Translations under genes and position numbers: made by a program
In this document: positions 1 through 13,400 of the stretch, one piece after another
Layout: every line of letters starts with the position of its first letter
How positions within the stretch are numbered: the first letter of the stretch is position 1
Source: Diplosphaera chodatii
Lineage: Eukaryota; Chlorophyta; Trebouxiophyceae; Prasiolales; Stichococcaceae
Length of the DNA stretch: 64,000 bases
Direction of reading: 5' to 3'
NCBI GenBank assembly: GCA_032358165.1
Contig: JAALGY010000031.1
Location: forward strand, 1,240,001-1,304,000
The notes under the pieces: generated by a model
Told to the model about the DNA's origin: nothing
Seen by the model: the letters and a program-made list of their open reading frames with translations, nothing else
The model's database searches: none

Positions 1-797
1 CGTTGGTCAGTTTGCCACCCCATTATACCTGCCATGTCGTTGTGACCCAAGGCGATGGTGGTCCATGTGCAACAGGCAGCCAGACGGACGTTTGACTGCT
101 ATGCAGATCGCAAGCTGTACCGCTACCTAGCATGACTCCGTCATTCGCCTGAGCGGCGCCTTATGGCTAGCCTTAGTAGTACGCATAGCGCGCTTACTGC
201 AACAGCCCAGAGAGGAGTGTGGGAGACATTGGCCTCGATTCGTTCGGCAAAGGGCTGCTCCTGCTACAGCGCAGCAGCCAGGGTCTCCTGCCTTGCACCC
301 TTGAGTCGACGGGATGCCCCTTGTACCTGTAAGACGCTTGCGGCCATTGGCAATGGGCTGATGCAGCGGACATGCACGCACGTGTGCAGTTGCATTTGAT
401 TATTGGCGTGAGGTCCTGTCGATGTGAGTGGCATGCCTACTGTCAAAGTTGCGGGGACACCTGGCTGCGCACCCTGTGCTGAAACGGGTGGAGCAGGCAG
501 TACTGACTGGTGGACGCAGGAGCCCAGGACCGTTCTGCATCTGCTGCTTCCACAAAACCCTTGAATCCACGAGTTGGTCGTTTTCGCGAGAACATCACAC
601 ACATTTGCCTATGTTAGACTTGGCCATCGCGCACCTGCAGGAAGCTGCCGCCATCGCGTTTCTAGCGGCGACCCGTTGTCTTCCAAACCTGTGCTTGTGA
701 CCCGCGCTGCAGAGCGCTCCGCCTGAGCGGCACTGCTTCTGTTCACACATCCTTGAATTCTTCAGCTCAGCATGTGACTTCCACGGCCGCGAGCGCG
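1..797. other. Intergenic, no gene recognised
   Basis: Upstream of the topoisomerase I start. Short open frames occur on both strands but none has recognisable domain content or exon-like splice structure. It may hold the 5' untranslated region and promoter of TOP1, and possibly the tail of a gene outside the window. A TTG-initiated extension of the TOP1 frame begins at 753, but the first in-frame ATG is at 798. Confidence 0.5.
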
Positions 798-3700
798 ATG
801 ACAACCCTCAAACAGCCAGTTTCCTTACAGGAGATTGATCTGTCCGGGACGCCGATGCAGATAAGCCCGCCAGCTGCCTCAGCAGCAACGCAGAAGCCTG
901 CTGCGCCAGCGGGTGCGCGGCCTGATGGCACAGCAAAGGCTGCTGGGGCATCGGTGCCAGCGCAAGCGACTGCGAGGGGTCCGGAGCCCAGCTCCAATGC
1001 TGCGCAGCCTGCATCGGCACCCGTAACCACTCCCGCAGCTGATGCAAGCCGTCCGCCAGCAACAGCAGCAGCGCCAGTGGCAAGCCAGTCAGCTTCTGCT
1101 ACAGCTGCAGCTGCAGGCACCGATACGCCCGCTGCGACGCCGAAGCCATCATCGCCAGCATCTGCCCCAGGCCCAGTCGCAGCACAGGCGCCTCCCACAG
1201 CGGCTGCGACTCAGCCTGAACAACCGCCAGCTGCAAAGCCGCCAGCACAGGCGCCTCCTACAACAGCTGCGACCAAGCCGGCGCAACCGCCAGCGGCAAA
1301 GCCGCCAGTGACAGCAGGTGCAGTCTCAGAGAGCGACTCAGAGGACGATATGCCTCTGGCACAGCGGAAACCCGCCGCTCCAGTCTCAGCGAGCAAGGCA
1401 GCAGGCAAACCTGTCAGCAAGCCAGCCGGCAACCAGGACAACAAGCCTGTCAAGAAGGCAGGCAGCAACGCAGGTGATTTTCCGTGGCAGCGATATCAGG
1501 CATTTATTTATGTTCAATGTTCAAGGCGCACGCATGAGGGCGGGAACCTCACTTGTTGCCGCTCAACCTGCAGCGTCCACAGACAAACCACGGCAGCCCA
1601 AGCAGCCAGGTGAGTCGCGCACGGCGGCACCGGCTGTCAAGCGGAAGCTGGAGAATGGCAGCGCCAAGACATTGGCGAATGGCAGCGCCAAGAAGGCCAA
1701 GGTGCGGGCGTCTCGCCTGCTGCCTGAGCGCTGTCAGATAGCTCTACAGAAGCCCCGACCTGCTGGGTTTGCCTCCTTTCCCTGCTGTACAGTTCAGCAT
1801 GCCATCGCAGGTGGCCAACGGCACCGCCAAGTCGACAGCGAAGCGGCAAAGGGCAGAGGAACCGTCGGATGACGAGGACTCTGGCAGTGCACGGACGACG
1901 GCGCGGCAGCGCAAGCGGCAGGTACCAGTGTCTTGGCGCAGACATGCTCACGTCTGTACGAGCATCGGAATGAGCATCGGGCGCCACAGCATGTGACTGC
2001 TGATCCGGGCAACGGAGCAGCACCAAGCCGAAGGCATCGGCAGTCATCAGCTAGTTTTCTGTCATTCATTTGCTCGACAGCATGTGCAGGCGTCAGAGCC
2101 TTCACGACAGCCCAGTGAGCCGGAGAACAAGGAGGTCAAGTGGACCACACTGGAGCACGCGGGCGTGCTGTTTCCGCCAGAGTACACGCGCCTGCCGGAC
2201 AACGTCAAGCTGCTGTACGAGGGGCAGCCAGTGGAGCTCACAGCCGAGCAGGTGCGATGTGTGGCCTGCGGAGAGGCAATGTCAATTGTTTGGCCGCAGA
2301 AACTATGCACCGGACCAAGGGACAGGAGCTTGAGACGTGCTGACCACTAGCCGATGCTCGGTATCTACGACTTTGAGTGTGCGCTCATGTTGTGAGGGTG
2401 CCCGAACCGCAGGAGGAGGTGGCCACCTTCTATGCGGTCATGATTAAGACGGACTACATGCAGAAGGAGACCTTCAACCGCAACTTCTGGGACGGCTTCA
2501 AGGCGCTGCTGGGCAAGGGCCACGTGATCAAGGTGTGCATCGTCATCAGCAGCATGACAGCCCGTCACCTGGCCATTGCTGGTGCTGCTGGAGTGATAGG
2601 GTTTCTTCCACATGCCAGTTCTGATGTCTGTGGTTTGGAGCGTTGGTGGCGCCTGCAGCTTACTCAGTCATGCCACCTGCATGGTGCACGCCAACATTCA
2701 CGTTGTGTGTGCTATGACTGGCAGGACCTGAAGAAGTGCGACTTCACGGCCATGTACGAATACTTCATGGCTCAGCGGGAACTGAAGAAGCAGTTATCCA
2801 AGGAGGTGGGCGTCTTGTAAACGCTGTTTCCGCAGGCATACATCACAGGAGCAACAGCATTGCGGGATCACAGCAGGGCTCCTTGAATCAACAATGCATG
2901 GCTTCTCAATCACACAGGAGAAGGAACGGGTGAAGGCGGAGAAGGAGGAAGTGGAGAAGAAGTACAAGACAGCCAAGGTGGACGGCAGGGTGGAGCAGGT
3001 GGGGACTGCCTGCCTGCCAACCCGCGCTGCACTTGTCTGGCCGGGCCATGATGTTGGACTAGGGGGTCGTCTGCCGGTGGATGACCTACAGTGAGGTTGA
3101 ATGTGGTACTGGCAGCTGTCCTTGGTGATGTGTCGGGCGGAAGCTCAAGTGTTAGGGTCGACAACAGATGCCTGATACGGGTGCGCAGGTGGGCAACTTC
3201 CGGGTGGAGCCGCCGGGGCTGTTCCGGGGCCGGGGCGAGCACCCCAAGATGGGCCGCATCAAGCGCCGCATCTACCCGAAGGACATCGTCATCAACATCG
3301 GCAAGGGCGTGCCCATCCCCGAGCACCCGTACCCTGACCAGCACTGGAAGATGGTGCGCGCGTACTCGGAATCTAATCCACGCTTGACAGCACTTATGTT
3401 CAGATCCAGATTGACAGTAGTCAACAGCAATGCTTCGGCACACTTCCCATGGCGCCCACTGCAGTCTCATGCTTGCCAGCAACTGGCGGGTTTCTGTGCA
3501 CCTGCAGATCCGGCACGACAACACCGTGACATGGCTGGCGTTCTGGCACGACCCCATCACCCACTCCAGCTTCAAGTACGTGTGGCTGGCGGCCAACAGC
3601 AGCTTCAAATCCGAGAGCGACCAGGTTGGTGCTGTCACAGCGCACATCAGCATGACTCGTGCGCTCGGTTATCCCCCTGCTCATTATTGAACCCAAGCAC

Positions 3701-6380
3701 GCCCTTGCAGTGAGCACTTGCCAAATGCGATCATGCGTTGTTATGCAGGCAAAGTACGAGAAGGCCCGCAAGCTCAAGCAGTACATTGGCGGCATCCGGT
3801 GCGCACACTACAAACCCATCTCTGCAGATGTGGTTGACAGTTTGCCAATTTGCATGTATGCGTTGCCTGTTTGCCTGTCCGTGTTGCTGCCCTGCGCACC
3901 TGCTGCGATGCAAATGACTCCTGCAGGTGCTTTACACATGCTTGTGGCTGCTGCGCAGCGCCCAGTATGAAAAGGACTGGCTGGCGAAGGACGAGCAGAA
4001 GGCGCAGATCGCGACGGCGCTATACTTCATCGACATCCTGGCGCTGCGGGCGGGCCACGAGAAGGACGAGGAGGAGGCCGACACCGTGGGCTGCTGCAAC
4101 CTCAAGGTGTTTCAGTACCGCCTGCACGTCGTGATGCTGACGCTTGCGGAGTGTGTACGGTTGGCGTGTTGGCCGACTGGGCATGTGCTGATCGACAGGG
4201 TCGGTCAACAGAGTGGAAAGGCCTCGCAAATCTGGCTCCTCTGTTGCTGCTACCTGAGTCTCGAGCAGTACGTGCACGTACCAACCATCTGGCAAGCTGT
4301 TGTTGCGTAGGCGGAGAACGTGAAGTGTCTGGTGGACGACCTGAAGCCCAACACGATCGAGTTCGACTTCCTGGGTAAGGACAGCGTGCAGTACACCAAG
4401 GAGGTGGAGGTGGCCGCCGCTGTGTACCGCAACATCGGCAAGTGGACGCAGAAGACCGTCCGCGGCAAGCGTGAGTCATGTGCCGCTGAGCAGCAACATG
4501 ACTAGCTCCCAGTCCTGTGTCATGTGCTCCAGCTGCTGCCGCCCGCCACACCCAGCAGCTCCCATGCAACGGTTTGAGCGGGCATGTGCAAACCAAGCGC
4601 ATGAGTGCGCACTGTCACCTTGCAGCCAAGAAGCCGGAGGACCAGCTCTTCGACTCCATCGACGCACAGGACCTGAACAAGACGCTCAAGGACTGCATGG
4701 AGGGTCTGTCCGCCAAGGTGCTGCTGACATGCGCCAAGCTGTGCACCTGTGCCGCCCACCTGGTCGCTCCTCCCTGCGATGGCAGCCTGCGGCTGAGAGC
4801 CTCCAGGATGTAGCAGTTGCAAAGGCCTGGTGGTGGTGTGCCGTGCAGGTGTTCCGCACGTACAATGCGTCCGTCACGCTGGACCGGCTGCTGACAGAGC
4901 AGGAGGAGCAGGAGGCGGAGGCACGTGCCGAGGCGGGGGAAGCCCGCCAGAAGCTGGAGTCCCCCACCGTGGACAAGCGCAAGGCCGACTACGACCGCGC
5001 CAACAAGGAGGTGTGTGGCAGCCTGCGCGGCATCGACTGCACAGGCACATGCCTACCGAGGATTTTGGTGTGGAGCTCTGCAGGGTGGCGTTGCCTGGAG
5101 ATGTTGATGTGGTGAAGTCGTATGATGCCAAGGCTATGCTGGAATAGTCCACGCCATGTGCATTCGTGCAGGTGGCGATTCTGTGCAACCATCAGCGTGC
5201 GGTTGGCAAGGCTCACGACTCGCAGATGGAGAAGCTGTCGACCAAGATGGCCGAGTTCAAAGAGCAGGTACTTCTGGCTGCAGGCCCTGGCACGCCCTGC
5301 AGTTTTGCCTGCTCTCGTTCTGTGGCCCTAAACAGCATGCCAGTGTTGCCAAGATACTGTGCCAGCAACATTCGTGTAGCACGTTGGTGAGTTCACCCTC
5401 GGGTGCAATATCAGATGGCGCATGCTGGTCTGCCAGAATGTTGAATATCCGACTGCACTGCGCTGTGCCCTGCAGCTGGAGGAGCTGCATGCAGATCTGA
5501 AGCTTGCCAAGGCTGGCAAGGAGAAAAAGCACGCGCAGTCTGGCAAGATGCAGAAGCTGGACCCCCATGCGTGAGTCTCAGTCTTCTGACCGCCACCATG
5601 TGCTACAGTTGTGGGGCAAAAGCGTGTGCCGGCACGAGCTCCAGTTGGTGTAATGTGCCGGGCCTACAACCCGATGTCGTCAGCACCTGCGCTGCAACCG
5701 CTGTACTTGCTGCTGCCTCTTCAGGGTGCAAATGAGGATCCGAAAGAAAAAGGAACAGATCGTGAAGGCCGACCTGCAGGCCAAGGTCGGTGTGCCCTGC
5801 AGTCGTCACACTGTTGGCTTGCATGTCCTACGAGTCTGCAAGCATACTGCCAGCGGTGGCAAGCATGCTTTCGGTGGTGGCAGCGGATGCTGCAATGCAG
5901 TCTTATTGACTGGCTTCCCCTGGTGATCAATGTGCAGGTCAAGGAGGACTTGAAGACAGTCGCGCTGGGCACCTCCAAGATCAACTACCTGGACCCCCGC
6001 ATCTCGGTGTCCTGGTGCAAGCGCAATGAGGTACGTCTGCACACGTGCCGTCCTCCCTGCGCTGGTCCAACCCTCCGGGCTGCGCTCCAATGGCAATCTG
6101 CGTGCCAACATGCAGCATGTCGTCTCATCACCCCTTTGTCGACCATGCAGGTGCCTATGGAGAAGATCTTCAACAAGTCACTCCTGTCCAAGTTCCACTG
6201 GGCCATGGTGAGCACCCATGCAAAACTCTCACTGAGCATTGACACATGCAACCCAGCTGGCATGCCACCCTGTGCAGTGTACAGAGTGACTGCATTTGCA
6301 GGACACATCGCAAATGCTCTGAAGGCAAGCGCTTGGCATGGCTGTTTGCGCAGGATGTGGCACCGGACTTCCGCTTTTGA
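798..6380 (+). CDS. TOP1: DNA topoisomerase I (type IB), about 20 exons
   Basis: Nuclear type IB topoisomerase: nicks one DNA strand, forms a 3'-phosphotyrosyl link and relaxes supercoils during transcription and replication. The first ATG is at 798; the in-frame codon at 753 is TTG. The N-terminal region (exons to about 2000) is Pro/Ala-rich and then basic, with NLS-like stretches such as [13 protein letters not shown]. The conserved core begins near 2115 ([20 protein letters not shown]) and continues with [16 protein letters not shown] (near 3210), [15 protein letters not shown] (near 4040), EFDFLGKDS (near 4360) and VFRTYNAS (near 4850). The C-terminal domain carries [10 protein letters not shown]; the catalytic Tyr codon is at 5986-5988. 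The last exon encodes DVAPDFRF and TGA. Introns are short with GTG donors and mostly phase 0. It is convergent with NUP160, with a tRNA gene between. Identification is very secure; some small exon edges are approximate. Confidence 0.95.
1182..1307 (+). repeat. Two-copy 63-bp tandem repeat in TOP1 exon 1
   Basis: Two adjacent 63-bp units encode a 21-residue Ala/Pro/Gln module beginning AQAPPT and ending PPAAKPP. The second copy differs at a few codons. It lies in the disordered N-terminal domain of topoisomerase I and keeps the reading frame. Confidence 0.85.
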
Positions 6381-6610
6381 CTACTGACCCTGGCCAGCCT
6401 GAATCAAGCCAGAGCCCTTGGCGGCAAAACTGTCAGCCATTGCAGTACACCACTGATGACAACTATTAGAGCAGAGGTGTTGGGGGGTCAGGCGCTGCGT
6501 CAGGCAGCCCGACCTGGTTTTGTAGCGTAGTTTTTGCCAGTATATTTTCGTTGTATCCCCTTGACAGCGCAGCCAACAACCCTGATAGACGAGCCACATG
6601 CCACCAACCC

Positions 6611-6615
6611 TGTAA
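6611..6615 (+). other. Candidate poly(A) signal TGTAA for TOP1
   Basis: TGTAA about 230 bases after the TOP1 stop codon. This pentamer is the usual green-algal polyadenylation signal. Its use here is inference from position. Confidence 0.4.
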
Positions 6616-6893
6616 GGCAGGCAGGCGGAATAGTGCGCTGTGGCAATGGTAGTGCATCGGGTCCCCTGCATGACCCTCACTAGCATGATGGCCATTGTCA
6701 TTGTCAGCAAACATTGGGGATGACAACATAACATGACAGTGGGCCGCTGCGTACCATTGCTGGACACGACACGTTGTTGCCCGCATCATCGACATGCCAC
6801 AGACGGCTTTGCAAGCGACGGCCAGGCATCTGCGGTGTCTGACGGTCCAAACAGTCAGCTTATACCGGCAGGTTGATCATGTAGTCAACATCC

Positions 6894-6897
6894 AAAA
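6894..6897 (-). terminator. RNA polymerase III T-run after tRNA-Leu
   Basis: Four T residues on the minus strand begin five bases after the 3' end of the tRNA, the expected place for a Pol III terminator. Confidence 0.7.
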
Positions 6898-6902
6898 GAG
6901 AT

Positions 6903-6981
6903 GTCGACTGTGAGATTTGAACTCACGCCCTTTCGGACTGGATCCTGATTCCAGCGCCTTAGACCGCTCGGCCAAATCGAC
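6903..6981 (-). tRNA. tRNA-Leu (anticodon CAG), no intron
   Basis: On the minus strand the 79-base sequence folds as a class II tRNA. There is a 7-bp acceptor stem (GTCGATT with AGTCGAC), a D-arm with the box A-like TGGCCGAGCGG, a 5-bp anticodon stem (CTGGA/TCCAG) and a loop ATCAGGA giving anticodon CAG. The variable arm is long (TCCGAAAGGGC), and the T-arm GTGAG/CTCAC contains a box B-like GTTCAAATC. No CCA is encoded, as expected for a nuclear gene. The anticodon reads CUG, the common Leu codon in these GC-rich exons. It sits between the convergent 3' ends of TOP1 and NUP160. Confidence 0.95.
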
Positions 6982-7444
6982 TAGTGCTGACAACCGAGGG
7001 TGGGAACCCAGGCCGCATCTGACCAGTGTGTGCCACAAGCAGGTACACATAAATAACCAACCACTTCTGAAATAAACAGCAGTTTTAGGGTTTAGAGGAA
7101 GCCAGGCGCTGTGTCCTGGCGGAGTTCTGGCTCTGTTCTGGTGCAGCACGTAGTGCTTTCAGCTGGCTTGATTATCATGCACGTGATTCCTGACTAGCGT
7201 CCTGCATGGGTGCGGAATGAGTGATTGCACCGCTGGCAGCAGCAGCTTTCCACACACTTGAAGCAACACAGCCAGCACATCCAGCGTTGCATGACTGTTG
7301 GTGTAATTGCAGATGCCTCAGACCGGGGCTGCATTGCATGCAAAACACCATGTCGTGCAACTGCTGCAGCTGCTACCTCGCTGAACCACTTGTTACTCAG
7401 CACAGTGATGCTGACACCCTTGACGCAGCGTCACCACAGCGACG
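6982..7444. other. Intergenic between tRNA-Leu and NUP160 3' end
   Basis: Moderate-GC sequence without recognisable coding content. It should hold the 3' untranslated region of NUP160 and the 5' flank of the tRNA gene. Confidence 0.5.
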
Positions 7445-10400
7445 TCATGCCATGGCGGCAACCGCGCTGTTGGCGAGCAGCTCGCTCTGCTGGGCAGCTA
7501 GTTCTGTGTGCCGCGCCAGCGCCTCTGGCAGCTGCTGCTTCAGGGCCGCCAGGCCCGGCGCGGTGCTGGGAGCCGCGGCGACCCGGCCGGCCAGGTCCCG
7601 GAGCAGCGCCGGCGGGAACCAGGCCGCCCCCGGCCGCTGCCGCTCCACGTCTGTCAGCTGCAGCGCCACGCAGACGAGGACTGTCGTGGACTTGCCCTCG
7701 CAACGATGACATCTGCTCTGGTACATTCTGCAGCCACATGCTGGACTGCTGTTGCCAGTGCAAAACTCTGCGAAACACTGAGACTCGGTTGGCGCGCCGC
7801 ACCTGGCAGTCCCAGGCGTGCAGGAAGGACAGCGCGAGGCGCGCGGCGTCGGGCAGGCGGTCGTGCCTCAGCAGCAGGCGCAGGGCCGCCGCGGGGTCGG
7901 GCCCGCCGCCCGCCATGCCCCGCCCCGACTCCGCCTGTGCCTGCGGGCAACACCAGCTAGATCGGCATCCGTCAGCACTGCACAGTGCGAGCGCATGCCA
8001 CTTCAGACTGGTCAGCATGCGCTGCATTTGTCATGTGTCGCGACATGCGAACACGAGCAATGCACCGGCCAGCTGGAGAGGTTGAGGGGTGCACCTCGAA
8101 GCGGCGCAGCAGCCAGGGCGGCGGCCGGGCGCTGCGGTCGGCTGCGAGCGCAGCTCGCAGGGCGGCTGTGTGCAGCCGCCAGCCGTGCTGCGGGCCGTCT
8201 GCGTCTGCGATGAAGCGCGCCACCCGCTGCCAGGCTGCTGTGGTTGCAGCGTCTGCCACAGCCATGAACGACGCTTCAAGGAGCAACAGGCTGAGACTGG
8301 TTGAAGCTGACTCAATATTCAGCAGACGTTTGCAGTGTTACACAACTGTTTGCATGTGTCGTCACCCCATGTTAGGTCTGCAGGTGCACACCTGCGGAAT
8401 GCTGGACCTGCATGCGGGTGGCCTGTGTTGCAAGGTGCGCCGCCACGGCTTGCAGTGCTGAGGTCAGTTCGCCGCCCTGCAGCACAGCCGCCGCCAGAGC
8501 CAGTGCAGCCTCCGCTTGGCCTGCAAGTGTCAGAGCAATCTGCTTGCTGCCATGCTGACGACCTGATCATGCAAGCAGGCCTCTGTACGGACATGGATAC
8601 GTGACCACAAGCGGGGCAAGCGGGGCCAGCTGCACAGTCTGCATTGTGCCACACAGGCAAGCTGCACAGGGCAGGGTTTGCTCTGCGCTCGGGGCAGCCG
8701 TCTCCGCACCCGCGGTCAGGAGCTGCTGCAGCACGCCCGCGGCGTCGCCCGCCGGCGGCGCCGCTGGCCCCGGCCCCGACTCGCCCGCCACTGCGGCACG
8801 CCCCTGTGACAACAGCAACCAGCGCCCGGTCGACACACAGCCTGCGACGCTCGACACGCTGGCGGCGGCGATGCTGCAGGTGTGCGCTTCCGGTGCAGCA
8901 CCGGCGCCACTCACCACCGCCAGCGCTGCCTCCGCACGCAGGTCGGCCAGCGACAGCGCCCGCCTGGGCTCGCCGCTCACGCTCCAGGCCGCGGCAGCCG
9001 CGGCGGGGTCCGCCAGCAGGGCGTGCTGCCCCGGCTGCGGCTGGTCTGCGGGGTCGGACGCCCCGCCGGCATCCTGCTGGTCCGGCATCGCCTCGTCGCC
9101 GCAGTCCCAGTCGCCGGCGGTCGGCGGCGGCGGCGGCGGCGGCGGCGGGGTCGCGGCCCCAAACAGCGGGCCCGTGCTGGCCGGGGGGGCGGGCGGGGCC
9201 GGGTCCAGCACCCAGGCCTGCTCCGGCGCCACGCACGACAGCGCATTCGCCGCCGTCGCTGCAGCGGCAGCAGCAGATGTTGGTTTGCGGACCAGTCGGA
9301 GCCCCATGGTCAGCAAGACAACACCGCGTGGCACTACTTGACACACACACACGCTTGCCTGCAGTCGGGAAACTGACACTGGCAACGTGGAATCCAGAAG
9401 TGCGCAAGCTGCGGGGGCGCCCACCCAGAGCGACCTCGACGTCGTGCAGCGTGTCGGCGTCGGCGGGGTCGCCCGCCTGCAGGCGGCGCGCCCAGGCCAC
9501 CATGGCGCCAGCCGCCGCCGCGTGCGCGCCCCGCTGCCAGGCACACAACACTAAGCTGCTGTGCAAGCCGGGGGTGGAACACGCAGTGTATCCTGATCGG
9601 CAGCTGCTGGCCAACAGTCGCAAGTGGTACAGACGTTGCGTGCCGTGCTGTCGGTACCGCGCGCGCGCGGCCGGCTACCTGCGACTGCAGCGCGTACAGC
9701 AGGTGGTAGGGGCGCTCGGGCGACCGGGCGTCGAGGCGGGCCGCCCGCTGCTGCAGCACGGCCGTCGCCTCCGCAAGCAGCGAGGTGCGCGCCTCCCTGC
9801 GCGGCTCGGCTGCCTTTGTCAGCAGTTGCAAAGGGCACAACACCCGCATTGCTATATGCCCTGCCACAGAAGTCCATCTGCAGCTGGCAGTGGCTAGAGA
9901 CTAATGCGGATCCTCAACGGAGGCCGCAACTGCCTAACTGGGAGGGTGCACAGCAGCAGTCCACGATAGATGGGGTGCGGCGCCGGCCCACCTGCCGTCG
10001 CGCTCCAGGGTGAGGGCGCCGGCGAGGGGCAGCGCCAGGAGGCGCGCGTGCTCCCGGCGCGCCGCCATCGCCGTCAGCAGCCGGCTGAGGCCCTCCGCCA
10101 CGCGCCGCGGCTCCGGGTTGGATATCACCGCTGCATATGCCTCCTGTGCACGCACGGCAGAGTCGAGTTGCAGCATACACCGTCAATCTGTCAGCTGTGA
10201 GCAAAGCCTTTCACATTGATTGCATCGAGCGACCAACACCTAGCTGTGCACACATTGCCAAGTAGTGATCAGCCCTTATCAGCTCAAGTGACACTGGCAC
10301 GGGCCCCTTGTTATAACATGCGCATTCGCACCTCGAAGGCGCCGCCCTGCAGCGCGTACTCGAACAGGTTGGCCCACAGGCGGCCCTCGCGGCGGGGGCC

Positions 10401-13400
10401 CTCCCCGGGGTCCGCCCCGCCCCCCTGCAGCGCCGCGTCCACGTGCTGCACCGCCGCGGCGGCGAAGGCGGCGGCCACAGCCGGCTGCCCCGCCCGCTCC
10501 AGCCGCCCCATCATCGCCTCGTAGTACTGCAGCTCCAGCGCCTGCGCCGGCGCCCGGGCACATTCATCAGTCGGCTGGAACATAGCGGGCCAGCCCGTGC
10601 AAGGTTGGTGCTTTAGCCTGCCAACGAGTCTTGTCAGCCCAAGCTATACCATGTGTCAGATCGAGACGGTGGTGTTTAGGCAGGAAAGCAGCGTATGGAT
10701 ACAGGAGGTCACCGCTGGGCCTTCCTGGGGCACGGTGCCGAGGGTGTCGCGCTGCAACTGCGCCAGCAGCTCACGGCACAGAGCCACGCCTGGGTCGCCA
10801 CTGTCTGCTTCTGGCCTGAATGCTGCCGCTGCTGCAAACAATGGTGGCAGCGCCTCAGCAGCAGCGGCGGTCCCGGCGCCTTGCTGCGAGCTCAGCTGCC
10901 TCAGACTGTCGACCAGACTCAGGCCCTGCATGCAGAGTGTTGACAGCGGAGTCTGCAAGGCAGATATGAGCGCAGGGGTTGCTGTGGCAAGACACAAGCA
11001 AAGACTATTGCTTTAACCGTGCCAGCGGCTCAGATGTGCCCGTCAGCAGCACTTCACCTGCAGCAGCTGCAGGGCGGGGTCGGCCGCGAGGAAGCCCGCC
11101 AGCCGCAGCAGGCCCTGCAGCAGCGTCGCCTGGCGCGCCCGCAGCAGCGCGGTGCCAAAGGCGTGCAGCTGCCGCCGCACCTGCGCAGCATGTGGCGCAG
11201 CACTTCGTCGCAGCCGTATATGATGTCCCTTGCGGCAACAGCCTGCACGGAAACTGGCTGCAGACGTCTTCAGCGTACAGGAAGCTGGCCACGTCAGCGC
11301 ACCGCTTCCAGGCCGCTGGGGGCATGCCCGTTGCTGGTGGCGTCCCTGCCACTTGGGGCACGCAGCAGCGCAGCGAAGCGCCTGTCCCAGGGCTCCAGCC
11401 CATGCTCGAGCGTGACACCTGCAAGCAATGTTTCAGGTCAACTACACTATGCAGTCCTCACCCAAGGTGTCAACTGCTAGGGTTCGAGTGGTTGCATCAA
11501 ATCACGTGTGGCTGTTGGAAATGGCAACATACTGACAAGCAATGCCCACCTCCATACTGGCGCGCAAGCTCCGGCAGCAGGAGATGCGCCACGGTAGCGT
11601 CCGTGGCTTTGGCTGGATGGCCTCCGGTGCTGCCGACGCCTGTCTGCTGTGGGGGTGCCGGCGCGAGGCGGGGGCGGCGGTCGCCGCCCGCAGCCACCAG
11701 CTGCAGCTTGCCGATCAGGGCCGCGGGGTCGTGCGTCGGGGAGGACGCGCCGGCTGGGGCGGCCAGCGGCGTGGTCGCCGCCCAGTAGGCCACCGCAGCA
11801 TTCAGGAGGGCTGCTACTGCCTGTGCGGCCGTGGAATAATGCCATCTGGCGCCTTCTCAATTTGATGTGTGGGGCCTGAGTTAGTGTTTGTATGGCGATA
11901 TCACAGGTCAGAGCACGCTTCGCCAGCACTCCACTTGCGGGGTGTGCCATCAGTGAGCACTGCCTGTACAGTAGGATGCACCTGCGGTTGCAGCTCCTGC
12001 TGGAGTGCGGACGCCTGCTGTGGAGTCAGGGCCCAGCCCGCTGCCCCACGTTTGTTGGCCAGGAAGCTCAACAGCACACCCACCTGCAGCCAAATGATTG
12101 CTGCCATGTCATTGCATGCTTCGGCAGCAGCCCGTGACTTTGATAGCATTGGAATGGTGCTAAGGAAGACAGGCACACCTGCAGCAGCTTCAGTGCGGCG
12201 CTGCGAGCATCCTGCCCAGCCGCAGCCACCAGCGCGTCCCCCACGAACTTTGGCACACCGCCCGCAGCCTGCCGCCTGCCTGCGGCATGCTGCCCCGAGG
12301 CTGGCTCCGCGGCCGCAGCTACAGCGGCTGACGCCGCACTGGTGCCGGCGACGTGGGCGATGTAGGAGCGGAACGATGCCACCGGGTCCTGCAGGGGGGA
12401 CAGCAGCGTGCGCAGCTGCGCCACCCACCGCCGCCGCTGCGCACGCCACGCCGACTGCGCGGCCGCTTGCTCGCTGCTGACGGGCCTGCAGGGCAGCTCC
12501 ACCACTCTCAGCAGTTGGCGGCACTTTGAAGGGCGAAGCCACAGGTGCTTGACCACCACACAAGCGCTGCCGCCGGGCAGGGTGCGGGCGCACCCCCAGC
12601 TGGCTGCGTCTGGCGGCATGCCGCCGGACGCCAGCGCCCCCGCCAGGGCGGGCAGCAGCGCCGCCGCCACATCCACGCCAGCCAGCACCGCGCCCAGCGC
12701 CAGCTCCAGCGGCAGGGCGCCCAGCAGCCGGCCCACGCCGTCTGCCACAGCACTTCATTGTCAGTGCATGCAAGCGCCAGGTGCGGCACCCGGCACTGCA
12801 CGAGCAGACGCAAGACCGCGGGCAGCTCACCTGCGGCTGACTCGATGTGCGCAAGGTGCGCCTGCTGCGGCGGCTCAGCTGCGAGGGGCGCTGGCCGCAG
12901 CAGGCCCAGGCGGCCGCCTTGTCGGATGAGGGCAAAGCTGCTGCCGCAGAGAGGTGCCGCCAGCCCTGCAGCGGCGTGCGTGGCCCGCCAGCTCTGGGCG
13001 TATGCATCTGCGAAGGCACGTGCTGCTGCGAGGCCCCCTGCACGATCACAGACACCAGGTCGACATGACAGTGCTGTGCAACGGCTTCCGCTACTGCACG
13101 CCTGACTCGATCATGACTGTGTCCAAAGGTGACGAAGTGTTTCGCCCAAGCGGTGTACCTGCTGAGCTGCCTGAGGCCGCTGCATCCAAAGCATGCACAA
13201 CGCGGCCCTGGACAGCTGCTGCATCTGCTGCTTGCAGCTCCTGCATTTCGCCCTGCACAGGCAGCGACTGCTCCAACTCGGACCTGCAGCTGTGAGCAGA
13301 GGTTGGCTGGGCAGGCAACAGTGTGCTGCTATGACAGTGCACAACCCGCCTGCTGGCCAATCTGCTGCAAAGCAGCCGCAAGGTTGCTGGCGCACTGCAC

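Noticed and set aside
8601..9897. Long plus-strand Ala/Arg/Pro frames opposite NUP160
   Set aside because: GC-rich third positions remove stops on the opposite strand; residue content is low complexity and the minus strand carries clear NUP160 homology.
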